Source: Silene conica (Eukaryota > Streptophyta > Magnoliopsida > Caryophyllales > Caryophyllaceae). From it: a stretch of 64,000 bases of DNA. Positions 25,801 through 35,962 of the stretch are shown in pieces. The stretch is taken from assembly GCA_029255685.2 (NCBI GenBank), contig CM055318.2, positions 18,853,001 to 18,917,000 on the forward strand, in the 5' to 3' direction. The translations under genes and the position numbers were made by a program. How positions within the stretch are numbered: position 1 is the stretch's first letter; every line of letters starts with the position of its first letter. Below the pieces are notes generated by a model. That model saw only the letters and a list, made by a program, of their open reading frames with translations, was not told the origin of the DNA and did not search any database.

Positions 25801-27094
25801 ATTTCAGAACATGACAGTAGCGGAGTTTTGGGACGATGCAACCGGTTGGAAATGGGAACTCTTCGCGGATCTCCTTCCGACAGATATTCTCCAGACTATT
25901 GCCTCTTTTGAAGTAGTGCCAGGCGAATCCAACTCTGACAATTTCTATTGGGCTGAAACCTCTTCGGGCTATTTCTCAGTTAAGTCTGCTATTCGGATCA
26001 TTCGTAAGATGCCCAGTCAGGATTCAAGTTCTTATTGGAAGTTACCTTGGACTACTTGGGCTCCACAGAGGATGCGTTTCTTTCTATGGCTGGTCATGCA
26101 CGATCGAATTATGACTAATGTTAATAGGGCGAAAAGGGGTTTTACGGAAGACCCTTGTTGCGGTATTTGTCCGGGTCTTGAAGAAACGGCCCTCCACCTT
26201 CTGAGAGACTGCCCCAAGGCTCGAATGGTTTGGTCTCATTTCTCGCTTGCTAATACTGATGAGTTCTCTTCCACATTTAATATTAAGGAATGGATTATCC
26301 TAAATCTTTCTAAGAGGGGCCGCGGTGTAGGGGAGCATTGGGCTACTACTTTTGCGGTGATTATTTGGTGGATTTGGAGGTGGCGAAATTGTAGGGTTTT
26401 TAACCGGTCTGAGACTATCCCTGCAAACTTTTTTATTACTCTCACGGAGCGCATTCGTGAAGTGCTGGAGGCGAAAAATACCAGGGACTTGATTACCCTT
26501 GGTACGACTTCTCGCCGCAAGGAGGTTAATATAAAATGGTGTGCACCACCGGTGAACTGGGTTATGTTGAATATTGATGGGGCTTCGAAAGGAAACCCAG
26601 GATTAGCAGGAGCAGGAGGTATAATCAGAGATAGTTCGGGAAAGGAGATAGTGGCATTTGCTGAAAGGTTGGGTGTGGCTACTGTTACAAGAGCTGAACT
26701 GATGGCTCTTAGACGAGGTTTGCTGATTGCTATTGAGAAAAAATATACCTGCATTGTTATTCAAACAGACTCTAAGGTAGTTGAAGGGTTCATGAAAGAT
26801 CTGGAGAAGGAGTTGCTTCCTACTGCACATTCCCACTTAATCCGTCTGTGTAGATCCTTATACTATGATACGGAGTGGCAAGCGGATTTAGTCCATGTTT
26901 ACAGAGAAGCAAATTCTTGTGCCGATTGGTTAGCCAACATGGGGGTGAGCCAAGACGTGAATTTACAGATTTTGGAGCCAGACCATATCCCAAATCCTCT
27001 CCGAAGACTCATTACTTCAGATGCCAGTGGGGTTGCTTGGCCCCGTTTAGTCCCGACTGATGTTATGCCGTGGCCCTCTGGTCTCGGTGCTTAG
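22877..27094 (+). pseudogene. LINE ORF2: endonuclease, reverse transcriptase, RNase H
   Basis: The likely start is MDRYPNRLTSRPPLS at 22877; the same frame is open further upstream but overlaps ORF1. Order: AP-type endonuclease (about 22915-23620: LMTWNVQGAG, VETRI, GDFNDTRY, SDHCPI); reverse transcriptase (about 24240-25150: FKAPGPDGYQ, LDLEKAYDKLEW, RGIRQGDPLSPYLF, FADD); zinc-binding zf-RVT region (about 25960-26240); RNase H (about 26560-26960: NIDGASKGNPG, TRAEL, QTDSK, NSCADWLA, i.e. the D-E-D-D set). The frame is constant for about 1,400 codons apart from two in-frame TAA stops, at 24542 (before TSFVPQRQITDN) and 25691. Nicking and target-primed reverse transcription are family functions; this copy should be inactive. 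Confidence 0.9.
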
Positions 27095-27393
27095 TTAGAG
27101 TTTGTTTTGTTTTGTTTTTTTTGCTTTGTCTCGTTTTCGTTTGGTGTGTTCGTTGTTTTTGTTTTTGCTTTGTTTCCTGGGCTCTGTCCCACGTCTTTTC
27201 CAAAAAAAAAAAAAAAAAAAAAACAATGGTAAAAACTTTATTTTAAAGTTCTTGGTTACAAACTCAATGCAAAAACCACTCCATTGCAATTGCTCTTAGA
27301 GACGATTTTACAGAATTTATTATGAGATTATTTAATTGTAATACAAAACGGACAAGAAAATAGGTGACAACACGGTTAAAAATAAAATGAGTA

Positions 27394-27396
<3 letters not shown>

Positions 27397-27434
<38 letters not shown>
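27397..27434. repeat. poly-T run of 38
   Basis: Thirty-eight consecutive T about 100 bases after the Harbinger end. It could be the poly(A) tail of a minus-strand retroposon, but I found no element body or duplication to prove it. Confidence 0.9.
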
Positions 27435-27436
<2 letters not shown>

Positions 27437-27998
27437 CAGTATAAGTATAATAAAAGAACAACTAGACACTTGCAATTCCACATTAAATTTTTTCCCACCT
27501 AACATTCTCTTAACATTATTTTATTCTTACAGATCCATACATATTTGCATAATGGAAAAAATATTTTTTAAAATATTTCATTTGAATATTAATTAATTAG
27601 CAATAGCAAATGTTTATTTCATTGGATGAGAATAACAAGAAATGATACTGGAAGATGGAAGATTGTACTTATTTTTAACAATGGAAAAGTTTTATAGCAA
27701 TTCTGAAATTAAAGCAGTACATAATGACCTTTTAATCCATCATAAAAAAGACTTGCGTTATAAGACGAGCTTAAATTTTTTACAATTATTATTTGGTTAA
27801 TATGTTATTACTTCTGGAATAATGTTAAGTCATTGATTAATTTTACAAATACTCAAATACTCTTAAGAAATCGTTTTTTACACATTAAACATATTTTACA
27901 GCAGATTAAAATTTTCTATAGTAATGATTTTATCATAATTTAATAACGTAAAACCGTTTTATATGAGATTTATTAGTGTTTTTTTATATATTTAGAAA

Positions 27999-28255
27999 CA
28001 CTAAAACTTGAGAGAGACGGTCTTTCAATAAATTATTGAGAGACCATTCTTTTGTACCCTTTTATTTATATTTCGCGACCCTTTTGTCATTGATCGTACA
28101 TAGTAATTTCGTACTTATTTACATAATAAATGTACACATTTTATCTTTAATAACGATTGTACCTATTATATTAGCTTTAGTACCACTTTTTCTTAAATTT
28201 GTACAATAGTCTCTCAATAAGCTTATTGAGAGGCGGTCTCTCAGGAGACCTACTG
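27999..28255. mobile_element. MULE-type MITE with palindromic ends
   Basis: The element is 257 bp with an exact 9-bp duplication ATTTAGAAA (27990-27998 and 28256-28264). The terminal inverted repeats of about 50 bases share the core GAGAGAC...CTCTCAATAA. Each arm is itself nearly palindromic; the right arm contains a perfect 22-base palindrome at 28211-28232. There is no coding capacity. A 9-bp duplication fits Mutator-like elements. Confidence 0.7.
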
Positions 28256-28997
28256 ATTTAGAAATAGCACATCATTTGTAAACGACTTTTCAATTTCACC
28301 AATTCTTAGTTAACACGACAATCACAATCAATTTAAATACGAAAAAATAAATAGAAGGTGAGTTTTGAGAAGTCTTAATTAAGATGGTCAAAAATCAAAA
28401 CCAGCTATTATAATAGTTTATTTATGTTAGCTAATAAACTCATGAAATGTATGTTATACATGACATACAGTTAATATTGGCCATACAAATTGTTTTACAT
28501 ACTTTATATAAAACCGTCTTAATATAATAATAAGTCAAAAAGAACAATCTACCTTCTTTTTAACTTTTAATTTGAATTAATATTAACTACTAATATTATA
28601 TTGATTCATTGATCTTTTGATAAAATAGCTATAAAATACTATAAATTCTACTAATTTATATTATTTACATACATATTATTATATAAGTATCAAACTTATA
28701 GTTTTGGAACATTTTCTTACCTCCATTCCCCCAAACCCCTAAGGGCATCCTATTCCCGACCATTTCCCTAATTATCCAAACCAACACCTACCGCCCATCA
28801 CCACCATCGCTACCCCGCACCGACACATGATGTCACAATTGCCAACCATTGTTGTCTTTCTACTACCATGGTCGTCGACGACCCAAAATCGGGAGCGACG
28901 ACTATTCTCTCTCCACTGAACTTCGTGCACCCCATCCTAGGTAACCGTACCTCTTACATAATTAATCACTCAGGTACCCCCTTACGCTAAGTTTCTT

Positions 28998-29240
28998 TAA
29001 GATATTTGAACTCCTAAGAGGTGTTTTGACGAAAAAGAGACCGTTGCTTTTACCGAAGAGTGTAGTGCACTCCTGCAAAACAAGTCTCCTCCAAAATTGA
29101 AAGACTCAGATAATTTTTTTTTGATACCTTGTACGATTAGCACCCGATTAATTGATAAAACTTTTTGTGACCTAGGTGTCAGCGTAAGTGTCATACCCTA
29201 TTCTGTCTATGATAAATTAAACATGGGTGACCTTAAAGGC
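28998..29240 (+). pseudogene. Ty3/Gypsy gag-protease scrap (fossil)
   Basis: A plus-strand stretch reads like the end of gag and the start of the aspartic protease of Athila/Tat-type elements: CSALLQNKSPPKLKD, then FFLIPCTI, then DLGVSVSVIPYSVYDKL. It is a short, broken fragment without LTRs nearby that clearly belong to it. Confidence 0.65.
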
Positions 29241-29337
29241 GCCTAACAATTAATATATCACTGTTGTCAACAAATAATCTTTGTTTCTTTGAATTAGGTC
29301 TTTATCACTCCAAACTAAACCCATCAATGTACGTTTC

Positions 29338-30370
29338 TGTTGGAGGTAGTATCCTCCACAGTTAGTGTGATAACGTGTATAAATCTCTTACAGGTTCACA
29401 GGGTATACTTAGTATTATAATCAGTTGATTAACGTTTATCGATAACGGTTGACTTGCTAGAAGTTTGACGTTATTGTCATACAGATGGCGGTAATCAACT
29501 GGTCCCTAAAAGTCACACCTAAAGGAATATGTGTTCTGAGAGATATGATTAAATGAAAATATAATCATATTGATACCTTATATGACTAAAAGGTTAGTCG
29601 ATGATATGACTAAGAGGTTAGTCAATTTAATGATGATACGATTATTTAATACTGATTAAATAATATTAGCCGAGACGAATTAAATGTTAATTCGTAATTA
29701 AATATAAATTGTTATATTTAATTGATGTAGATAATGTAATTATTTAATAATGATTAAATAATTTAATTAAATATAAACTGTTATATTTAATTCACAAATT
29801 AAATTATACAGATAAACATTATATACAGAGAGATAACAAACCGATACTAATGAGTACTCGGTATACTCACACGGTTGGTTGGAGTATTATACTCGGTTGG
29901 TTGAGGGGGTTATAGGAGGTGTCAAATATTGATTTTGACAAATCCTATCTCTACTAGGTTTGCTCAGGTTCTTAGTAGTATAGAATAAGAGAAACTCATC
30001 CTTAAAAAGAGTACTATTATTCATTTATTCTACCGGACTACCGGAATTCACACGCCTAAGTTGAATCACACGGCTAACACAATACCTCACGAGCTCTCTC
30101 CCTCACGCCTCTCTCTAGTTCATCATACATCAAAATTACTTTGTAATTTTTCCCCGATTCTAGCACAAGAAAGCCATATCTTTGAGCATCAACGATTAGG
30201 AGAATATCGACTTCGATATTTGTTCTTAGGCCATATTGCTAGAACTGAAGGTTAATTCTAATCTCTTAACCTTTGTATCATGTTCTTGGTTTATGACTAT
30301 AATTCATATAAATTTAATTTCGTTATAATCCTAAAAATTAAATTGGGGAAGTATACCGATATTTCCCACA
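29338..30370 (+). mobile_element. copia-type solo LTR (fossil)
   Basis: The LTR is 1033 bp, TGTTGGAGGTAGTATCCTCC to CCGATATTTCCCACA, with an exact 5-bp duplication GTTTC (29333-29337 and 30371-30375). Its first 200 bases match the element at 52945, so the window holds two members of one family. No coding part is present. Copia assignment rests on the TGTTGGAG...TCCTCCAC start, common in plant copia LTRs; this is from memory. Confidence 0.85.
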
Positions 30371-30544
30371 GTTTCAACTTTCAAGTCATTAGGAAACGCG
30401 CACTTGTGATTCATTAAGGACGAAAAGATTCGACAACAATTCCTCTCTATTCCCACATACGAAATATGGAATAAATAATTACCTAATATTAAAAGAATTG
30501 TCACATAATTTTTTCCTCATTAATAAATCACAAGTACGCGTTTG
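30371..30544. other. short intergenic spacer
   Basis: Unremarkable AT-rich sequence between the solo LTR and the CAA/CAG microsatellite. Confidence 0.4.
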
Positions 30545-30611
30545 CAAACAACAACAACAACAACAGCAGCAGCAGCAACAACAACAACAAAGCAGCAACA
30601 ACAACAACAGC
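30545..30611. repeat. (CAA)n/(CAG)n microsatellite
   Basis: A mixed run of AAC and AGC triplets, about 22 repeats, not inside a recognisable gene. Confidence 0.85.
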
Positions 30612-31029
30612 TGTCAGGAATCCGCATTTTAAAAGAAAACCTTACGGAAATTCCGTCACGAATCCGCATTTAAAAAAAAGCCTGACGGAAATTCAATAGG
30701 AATCCTTAGAAACACGCTTTCCGTCAGGATTGCATGTTTTCTGTGAATATTTTTGACGGATTTTCTGTCAGAAATTTCATTCAATTATTGGGTTAACAAA
30801 CGGTCCCAAAAACTGACAGAAAATTCTTCATAAATCTGTCCACCTAAAATGGCGGTTTTCCATTTCGTCAACGCGCCATTATCTAATACGTGCGGTTACT
30901 GAAAGTTATTCCGTCACACACTTTCCTTGATGGAAAATCCGTCATTTCACTGAAATTTATGACGGATCATAAATTCCGTCACTTTTTCCGTCACTTTCTC
31001 CGTCACTATACCGCCTTATTTTTGTAGTT
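30612..31029. mobile_element. CACTA-like terminal fragment
   Basis: At least seven TCCGTCA-type motifs occur in both orientations. The block ends CCGCCTTATTTTTGTAGT, close to the reverse of a CACTA terminus (CACTACAAAAA). Short subterminal repeats of this kind are typical of CACTA elements. No matching left end or 3-bp duplication was found, so it may be a truncated piece. Confidence 0.4.
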
Positions 31030-31532
31030 GAGGTTGGGCTAGAAGATTGATTAGCTCGGTACTGCGACATGAATTGAGGAAGTTTATGAAGCTACAGGAT
31101 ACGAATAAAAGCACGGGAGTTATGGCCAATCTGATGTGCAATAGAAGTCTTGGAGAGCAAAAAAACTAAAATCCTATTAGGGTTCAAGCACTATATAAGA
31201 TGGAGGAGAGGAAGAAAAGAGGATATTCAGACATACATTAACTACCGTGCTTCTAGCGATAAACCGTCTTACGCCCTTGTGTTTGTGACCTAATTATTGC
31301 TAGTGATTATCTTAGAAGGATTATGTCTCCTTCCTCGTTTCCCACATTGGGTTTTCCATCACCAATTATCTTGTGTCAATTTTTTTATTTACGTTCTCTA
31401 TAACATACACAACCCTATCATATAACACGTAATCAAATAATTAACATATATGACCTCTTTAACCTTAGATAACCTAATTCGGTAAAAAAAAATACCAAAA
31501 TTCAGGTCAATTATGGACAATCTATTTCATTA
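31030..31532. other. unclassified, LTR-like promoter fragment
   Basis: Contains a TATA-like CACTATATAAGATGG near 31190 followed by a purine-rich leader, reminiscent of the transcription start of an LTR. No boundaries are visible and no gene is recognised. Confidence 0.3.
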
Positions 31533-31539
31533 TCAGTAA

Positions 31540-31790
31540 ATCTTGCTTAAGATGGGTATTATCTGTCAAATACTATCAGTTGGGGTAATAAAGACAAAAA
31601 AATTGGCATTTTCTAGGTGACAAGTGAGGTGATGGGTATTATCTTTAAGACGGGTCAAGTACTACCAGTTGTGGGTAATAAAGACAAAAGAATTGTCATT
31701 TTCTAGGTAATAAGTGAGATGATTTGATATGTATTTAACCAGTTTTACACTTAACCCGGATAATAATGGTTTGAAATAAGAATTTGTGTT
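31540..31790. repeat. MITE-like block with an 80-90 bp tandem duplication
   Basis: Two units start GATGGGTATTATCT at 31551 and 31631, each continuing ...GGGTAATAAAGACAAAA and ATTTTCTAGGT. The block starts AATCTTGCTTAAGATGG and ends AATAAGAATTTGTGTT. The same two ends bound a 190-base block at about 34690-34882, so both belong to one small non-coding family. Confidence 0.6.
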
Positions 31791-31884
31791 TCGGGTGGGC
31801 AACAAGGCAGAATAGAAAATTACGAAGACGAAAGTTTCTTAAAGTATTTAGAATGTCAAATCAAATAGAGCGGTTTGTTGTTGT

Positions 31885-32239
31885 TAGGGGTGTTCACCGG
31901 TCCAAAACCGGACCGGATTGGACCGGACAAACCCGTGGACCGGACACTCACCATCCCCAAGACCGCGGACCGGACCGGTTGGGAGGGGACCCGACCGGAC
32001 CGGACCGACACCCTTTAGGTCCGGTTTTTCCGGGTTTGGACCGGACCGGTACTACTCTACAAGGTAAATTGATTTTTTTTTCTTATGTGGACCGGACCGG
32101 ACCGGACCGGAGACCGGTCACCATATTTTTGGGGACCCAGAGACCGGACCGGTATGTATCCGGTCCGGACCGGACCGGACCGAACGGTCCGGGTCGGTCG
32201 GTCGGGTTGCCGATCCGGGTCTCTTTTTGAACAGCCCTA
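31885..32239. mobile_element. non-autonomous hAT MITE, CCGGACCGG-rich
   Basis: The element is 355 bp. Its ends are TAGGGGTGTTCACCGG and, read inward from the right, TAGGGCTGTTCA. It has an exact 8-bp duplication GTTGTTGT (31877-31884 and 32240-32247). The body is degenerate ggaccgg repeats. It is the same type as 4502-4917 with different internal order. It lies about 240 bp upstream of the C2-domain gene. Confidence 0.85.
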
Positions 32240-32482
32240 GTTGTTGTAATCTTCTGAAATTGAATTCATTGGCTAATCATTGACCATTTCTTTGTACTTC
32301 TAAGTTATTCATACAATTCAACTTAAATAAACTACTATTCCATTATTTATATTTTAAAAGAAAGACTTGCTCATACCAATAAAAAATAAAGACCTGAATT
32401 ATTATATATTAACATATACTTCCTCCATATATTAACAAGAAAAGTAGTGAAAAGATTAGCAAATAAAATCATTAGAGAGATC

Positions 32483-35235
32483 ATGGCTGGGGGTGTGCTA
32501 GAGGTATTGGTCATTGAAGCTCATGGTCTTCCTGAGGGTGATTTTTTTGGTAACTTTTTCTTTTCTTTTCCTCTCCATTGTAACGCATTTTACTCCTTTC
32601 GTCCGATCAATTGTTATTTTTATTTGAAATCCTCCTCAATAAAACAAAACAAAGGATAACAATTTACTAAAACGGAAGGATTTAATTTTAATGTTTTTGG
32701 GCTGCAAATAATTAGTACGTACTGCTGCCATTCCATGTCTCATTTGATCGATAATCAAAATTGAATTATCGTCGATACTTGTAACTTTGTAAGAGCTGCA
32801 TTAGTTGAAGCAAAGTCAACGGTTTTCTAAAGTACCATAAAGATAAAAAAATATGCATTTGTGACGGTAACCTCTGTCGCGAGCTTGTAACAGATTAAAG
32901 ATCAAATAAAATCCATTTGGTGAGATATTGTGATTTTCTATACACGTTTAGTTTTGTCTCATCTAACAAGAGAGACCTATCGAAAGATAAAAATGAAAGT
33001 CAATGAACATACTGAAACCAAATCAAGTCGAAAATAGTTACAAGAACTGAAGTTTCATCACTATTGACTCCTCGTCATAATGATCCTCACAAGTCACAAC
33101 AAATAAATCTAGAAAATGTAAAAATGAGTCATGACATAAGTTTCTATTTTCTATGAAACGAGAATCAAATCCCGACTTTATAACTGAAACATTACTTAAA
33201 CTAATTGCTATTCTCCTGTCCTTGATAATAAACATGGAGTAAGTATAATTATAGAATTATTAGTAGAATTGTAATTGGCTTGATTGGTACGAAGTATTCT
33301 GTATTTATATCGTCTTAAACAAGACCTATTGTTTAGTATTTTTTTTAAAACAAATTTAAACCAAGGAATGTCTGAAAGCTATCTTGATTTTTGTTTATCA
33401 AATCCAAGTAATGCCTTACACTCTCTTTTATTTCATTTTTTTGAGTAATTAATTAAATAATAATGTCATGGACCAATTAGCAATATTGTTATGTATGGGA
33501 TTTTGTGTTTTGGGTGACCCATTTTACAATACTATATTATTTGTTGTGTTGACAGATAAAATAGATCCATATGTTTTGGTTTATTACAAAGGGCAAGTGC
33601 GAAAAACCAAAATTGCAAGAGGTTAGTTATCCCTTCTCTTGAGAGGAAGATTTAGGGGTCGTTTGATTATCACTATAAAATGTAGGAATTTAAATTCACG
33701 TGAATTTTGTTTGGTTACTCCAATTCAGATGAATTTGAGGTTAACATGAATTGAAATTTCTCCATAATAACAGGGCAAGGTAAAAATCCAAAATGGAACG
33801 CAGAACTAAGAGTAAGGGCAGAATATCCAGGGTTGGGAAATGATTATAAATTACTGTTCAAAGTCATGGATCACGACACCTTCTCTGCTGATGATTTTCT
33901 TGGCCAAACCTTGTAAGTTTGATTAAATCTTAACATTATTTATTAATTATTAATGTGACATAATTAATGATAATGATTTAGATGTATATATGTAATAATT
34001 ATAGAATACACGTTGATGATTTACTGGCGATTGGAGTAGAGAAGGGTTCATATGAATTGCGTCCTACTAAGTACAGATTGGAAGATGCCAATGGAAATTA
34101 CTGCGGTGATATCAAAATTGGTGTCAATTTCTCTTCTAAGGTTTCTTTCTTTCTTTTACTCCATATTTTTTTTTTTCTAAATCTTCTTAATTTATTCCTT
34201 CCTGATAAGGAGATCGGACTCAAAAGTTAAAGTCGTAGTTAAGTTATCAAATTAATGTCTGCTTAATTACTTGCGGATTATGGGTCATTAAGATTGAAAT
34301 GTTGAAGTTTCTTACTAAAACATATACTCATATGAACTAAAAAGTCAGCTTTAATATACGTAACTCGTCTTTTAGATCTATATCGACTATATGATAATTT
34401 TACTAATTTGAGCTTCAGATTTAAATTTTAAATTGACTTATAATATTAATATTGATATAACTATTGAAAGTCAAGAGTTGAACACCTCACAAAATTAAAG
34501 TTGAAATATAATTATGAAAACGTTAATTACATAGTGGTTAACAAGTAAGAGCATCTCCAATGGTAAGCTAGTTGGTACTATCTTAACTTTGCCACATCAC
34601 ATTTTTGAGCTACAACACTTTTAAACTACATGTTCCTCCAATGTTAAGCTATACGGGATGTTGCTTAAATGTTGTAAATACATTTATTTAATAGTAAGTC
34701 TTGCTTACGACGGGTCGTTATTTGTGACGGATATTTTGTGAGATAAAATGGGTAGAAAATGAGTTAGTGGAGAAAGGGGATCACATGAATATTGTTGGAG
34801 AGAGAGAAAAAGTGGGTATTTTATGAGAGAAAACGGTATCCGTCACAAGCTTGCGACGGATAGTGCCGTTGCAAATAAGAATTTGTGTTTATTTAATTGG
34901 CACATACCTCTTTGTGGGCCCATTTGAGCTACTAGCTCGATGGAGCTAGTTGCTCAAACTAAGCTAGTTAATATGGAGTTCTCCAATGGTCAAACAACTA
35001 GCTTGAAACTTTTATAATTTGTAAGTAAGTCTTTTTGTCTCAACCATTGGAAATACTTCGAGAAATTAAACAATAAATGTTATACTTGTAAATAAATATA
35101 GAGTATGATATATATAGTGAATTTATTAGTTTTAAAATCTAAAGTTTTGTTTAATGGAATTGACAGATGATACAAGGGAATGATGCTGACGATGATGAGG
35201 AAATAGGAGGATGGAAAAACAGCGATTACGAGTAA
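32483..35235 (+). CDS. small C2-domain protein (elicitor-responsive protein 3 / PP16-like)
   Basis: Five exons give 158 residues: 32483-32549, 33556-33621, 33774-33912, 34005-34140, 35167-35235. All introns are GT-AG and every junction keeps phase. The start MAGGVLEVLVIEAHG is the normal beginning of the family, directly at the first beta strand. A single C2 domain fills residues 1 to about 125. Calcium-loop aspartates are present: DKIDPYV (loop 1) and MDHDTFSADDF (loop 3). A short acidic tail (NDADDDEEIGGW) follows. Family members bind membranes in a calcium-dependent way and include rice ERG3 and the phloem protein PP16; the cellular role here is inferred. Intron 4 hosts MITE sequence (34549-35059). 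A hAT MITE lies just upstream and could affect the promoter. The gene looks intact. Confidence 0.9.
34549..35059. mobile_element. MITE in intron 4 of the C2 gene, with nested repeat
   Basis: It starts GAGCATCTCCAATGG after TAA and ends near CAACCATTGGAAATACTTC, a diverged inverse of the start. GAGCATCTCCAATGG ends are common among plant PIF/hAT MITEs. Inside it (about 34690-34882) is a second block with ends AGTCTTGCTTACGACGG and AATAAGAATTTGTG, matching the family seen at 31540. Boundaries are approximate. Confidence 0.45.
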
Positions 35236-35954
35236 ACATCGGACTAACTATTTGGTGGGAATGTTGATGAAATTCATGGGGTTTTGTTTCTGCCTAAAAT
35301 ACGGAGTATAAATTGTTCATTTGTATCATGATTGTACATCTACCTTCTGTTTGTTTTCAAGGGTTTTCTTAATCCTTATTAGAGACATGAACTCAAGAAT
35401 TGTGATTTAGATTGATGGAATTCGTATTTTTTGCAACCATCAATCACTATTAAGAGTTAAACTACTATTTCATCTTTAGCTTTCAATTCCAGCCTTTTAT
35501 TCGAGCATTTCTACGAAGAACGCTAAACAAATGTTACCGTATGCTGAAGATAATAATGTGATATTCTCTGAAAAATGATATATAAATCATTATAAATGAA
35601 ACTGAGACTCGATATTATCCTCTCATATGCAATATACAGAGATCACTATATACCTAAATGGTGGATTTATCATAATAATATGTGACAAAATGCCACCCAA
35701 ACTCAACTTTGCTAACTTTTGAGCCATCAATAAATTGAAGAGCAATCCTCATTACTTCGTTAGTGTTAATAGTTATATGGGTAAATAAGACATAAAGCCA
35801 AATTTTAAAGTTTCACTTTTAGAATTTAGATATAGATATTTGTTTGATACCATTAATATTTAATAATACTCCCTTCTAATAGATCTTTTCTTCCCTTTTT
35901 TTCCTTTTTCATGTTAGTCGGATTTATTATTACACATTTAACTGGACAAGATAT
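35236..35954. other. 3' flank of the C2 gene
   Basis: AT-rich intergenic sequence. I see no further gene or element in it. Confidence 0.4.
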
Positions 35955-35962
35955 GTTCAAAG

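Larger units (their letters stand above)
20733..27222 (+). mobile_element. L1-type LINE, full length, inserted in Harbinger element
   Basis: A 6.5-kb non-LTR retrotransposon with ORF1 (DUF4283 plus CCHC knuckle), ORF2 (endonuclease, RT, zinc-binding region, RNase H) and a poly(A) tail of 21 A (27202-27222). It is flanked by an exact 16-bp target duplication ACAATGGTAAAAACTT (20717-20732 and 27223-27238). The perfect duplication and clean tail indicate a young insertion. Plant L1 elements ending in an RNase H domain are a known subgroup. Confidence 0.95.
18659..27295 (-). mobile_element. PIF/Harbinger element, split by a LINE
   Basis: The ends are GGGCAATTGCAACGG at the left and, read inward from the right, GAGCAATTGCAATGG. 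They are flanked by a 3-bp TTA duplication (18656-18658 and 27296-27298), as expected for PIF/Harbinger. Without the nested LINE the element is about 2.13 kb. It keeps only a Myb/SANT-like ORF and I find no DDE transposase, so it would depend on a partner element. The subterminal region repeats the motif gaactttataaagttc. Confidence 0.85.

Noticed and set aside
28997-29194. Minus-strand ORF at the Gypsy scrap
   Set aside because: The plus strand carries recognisable gag-protease motifs; the minus ORF is its shadow.
32447-32659. Continuous ORF through the C2 gene start
   Set aside because: Only the first 67 coding bases belong to the gene; the remainder reads into intron 1.
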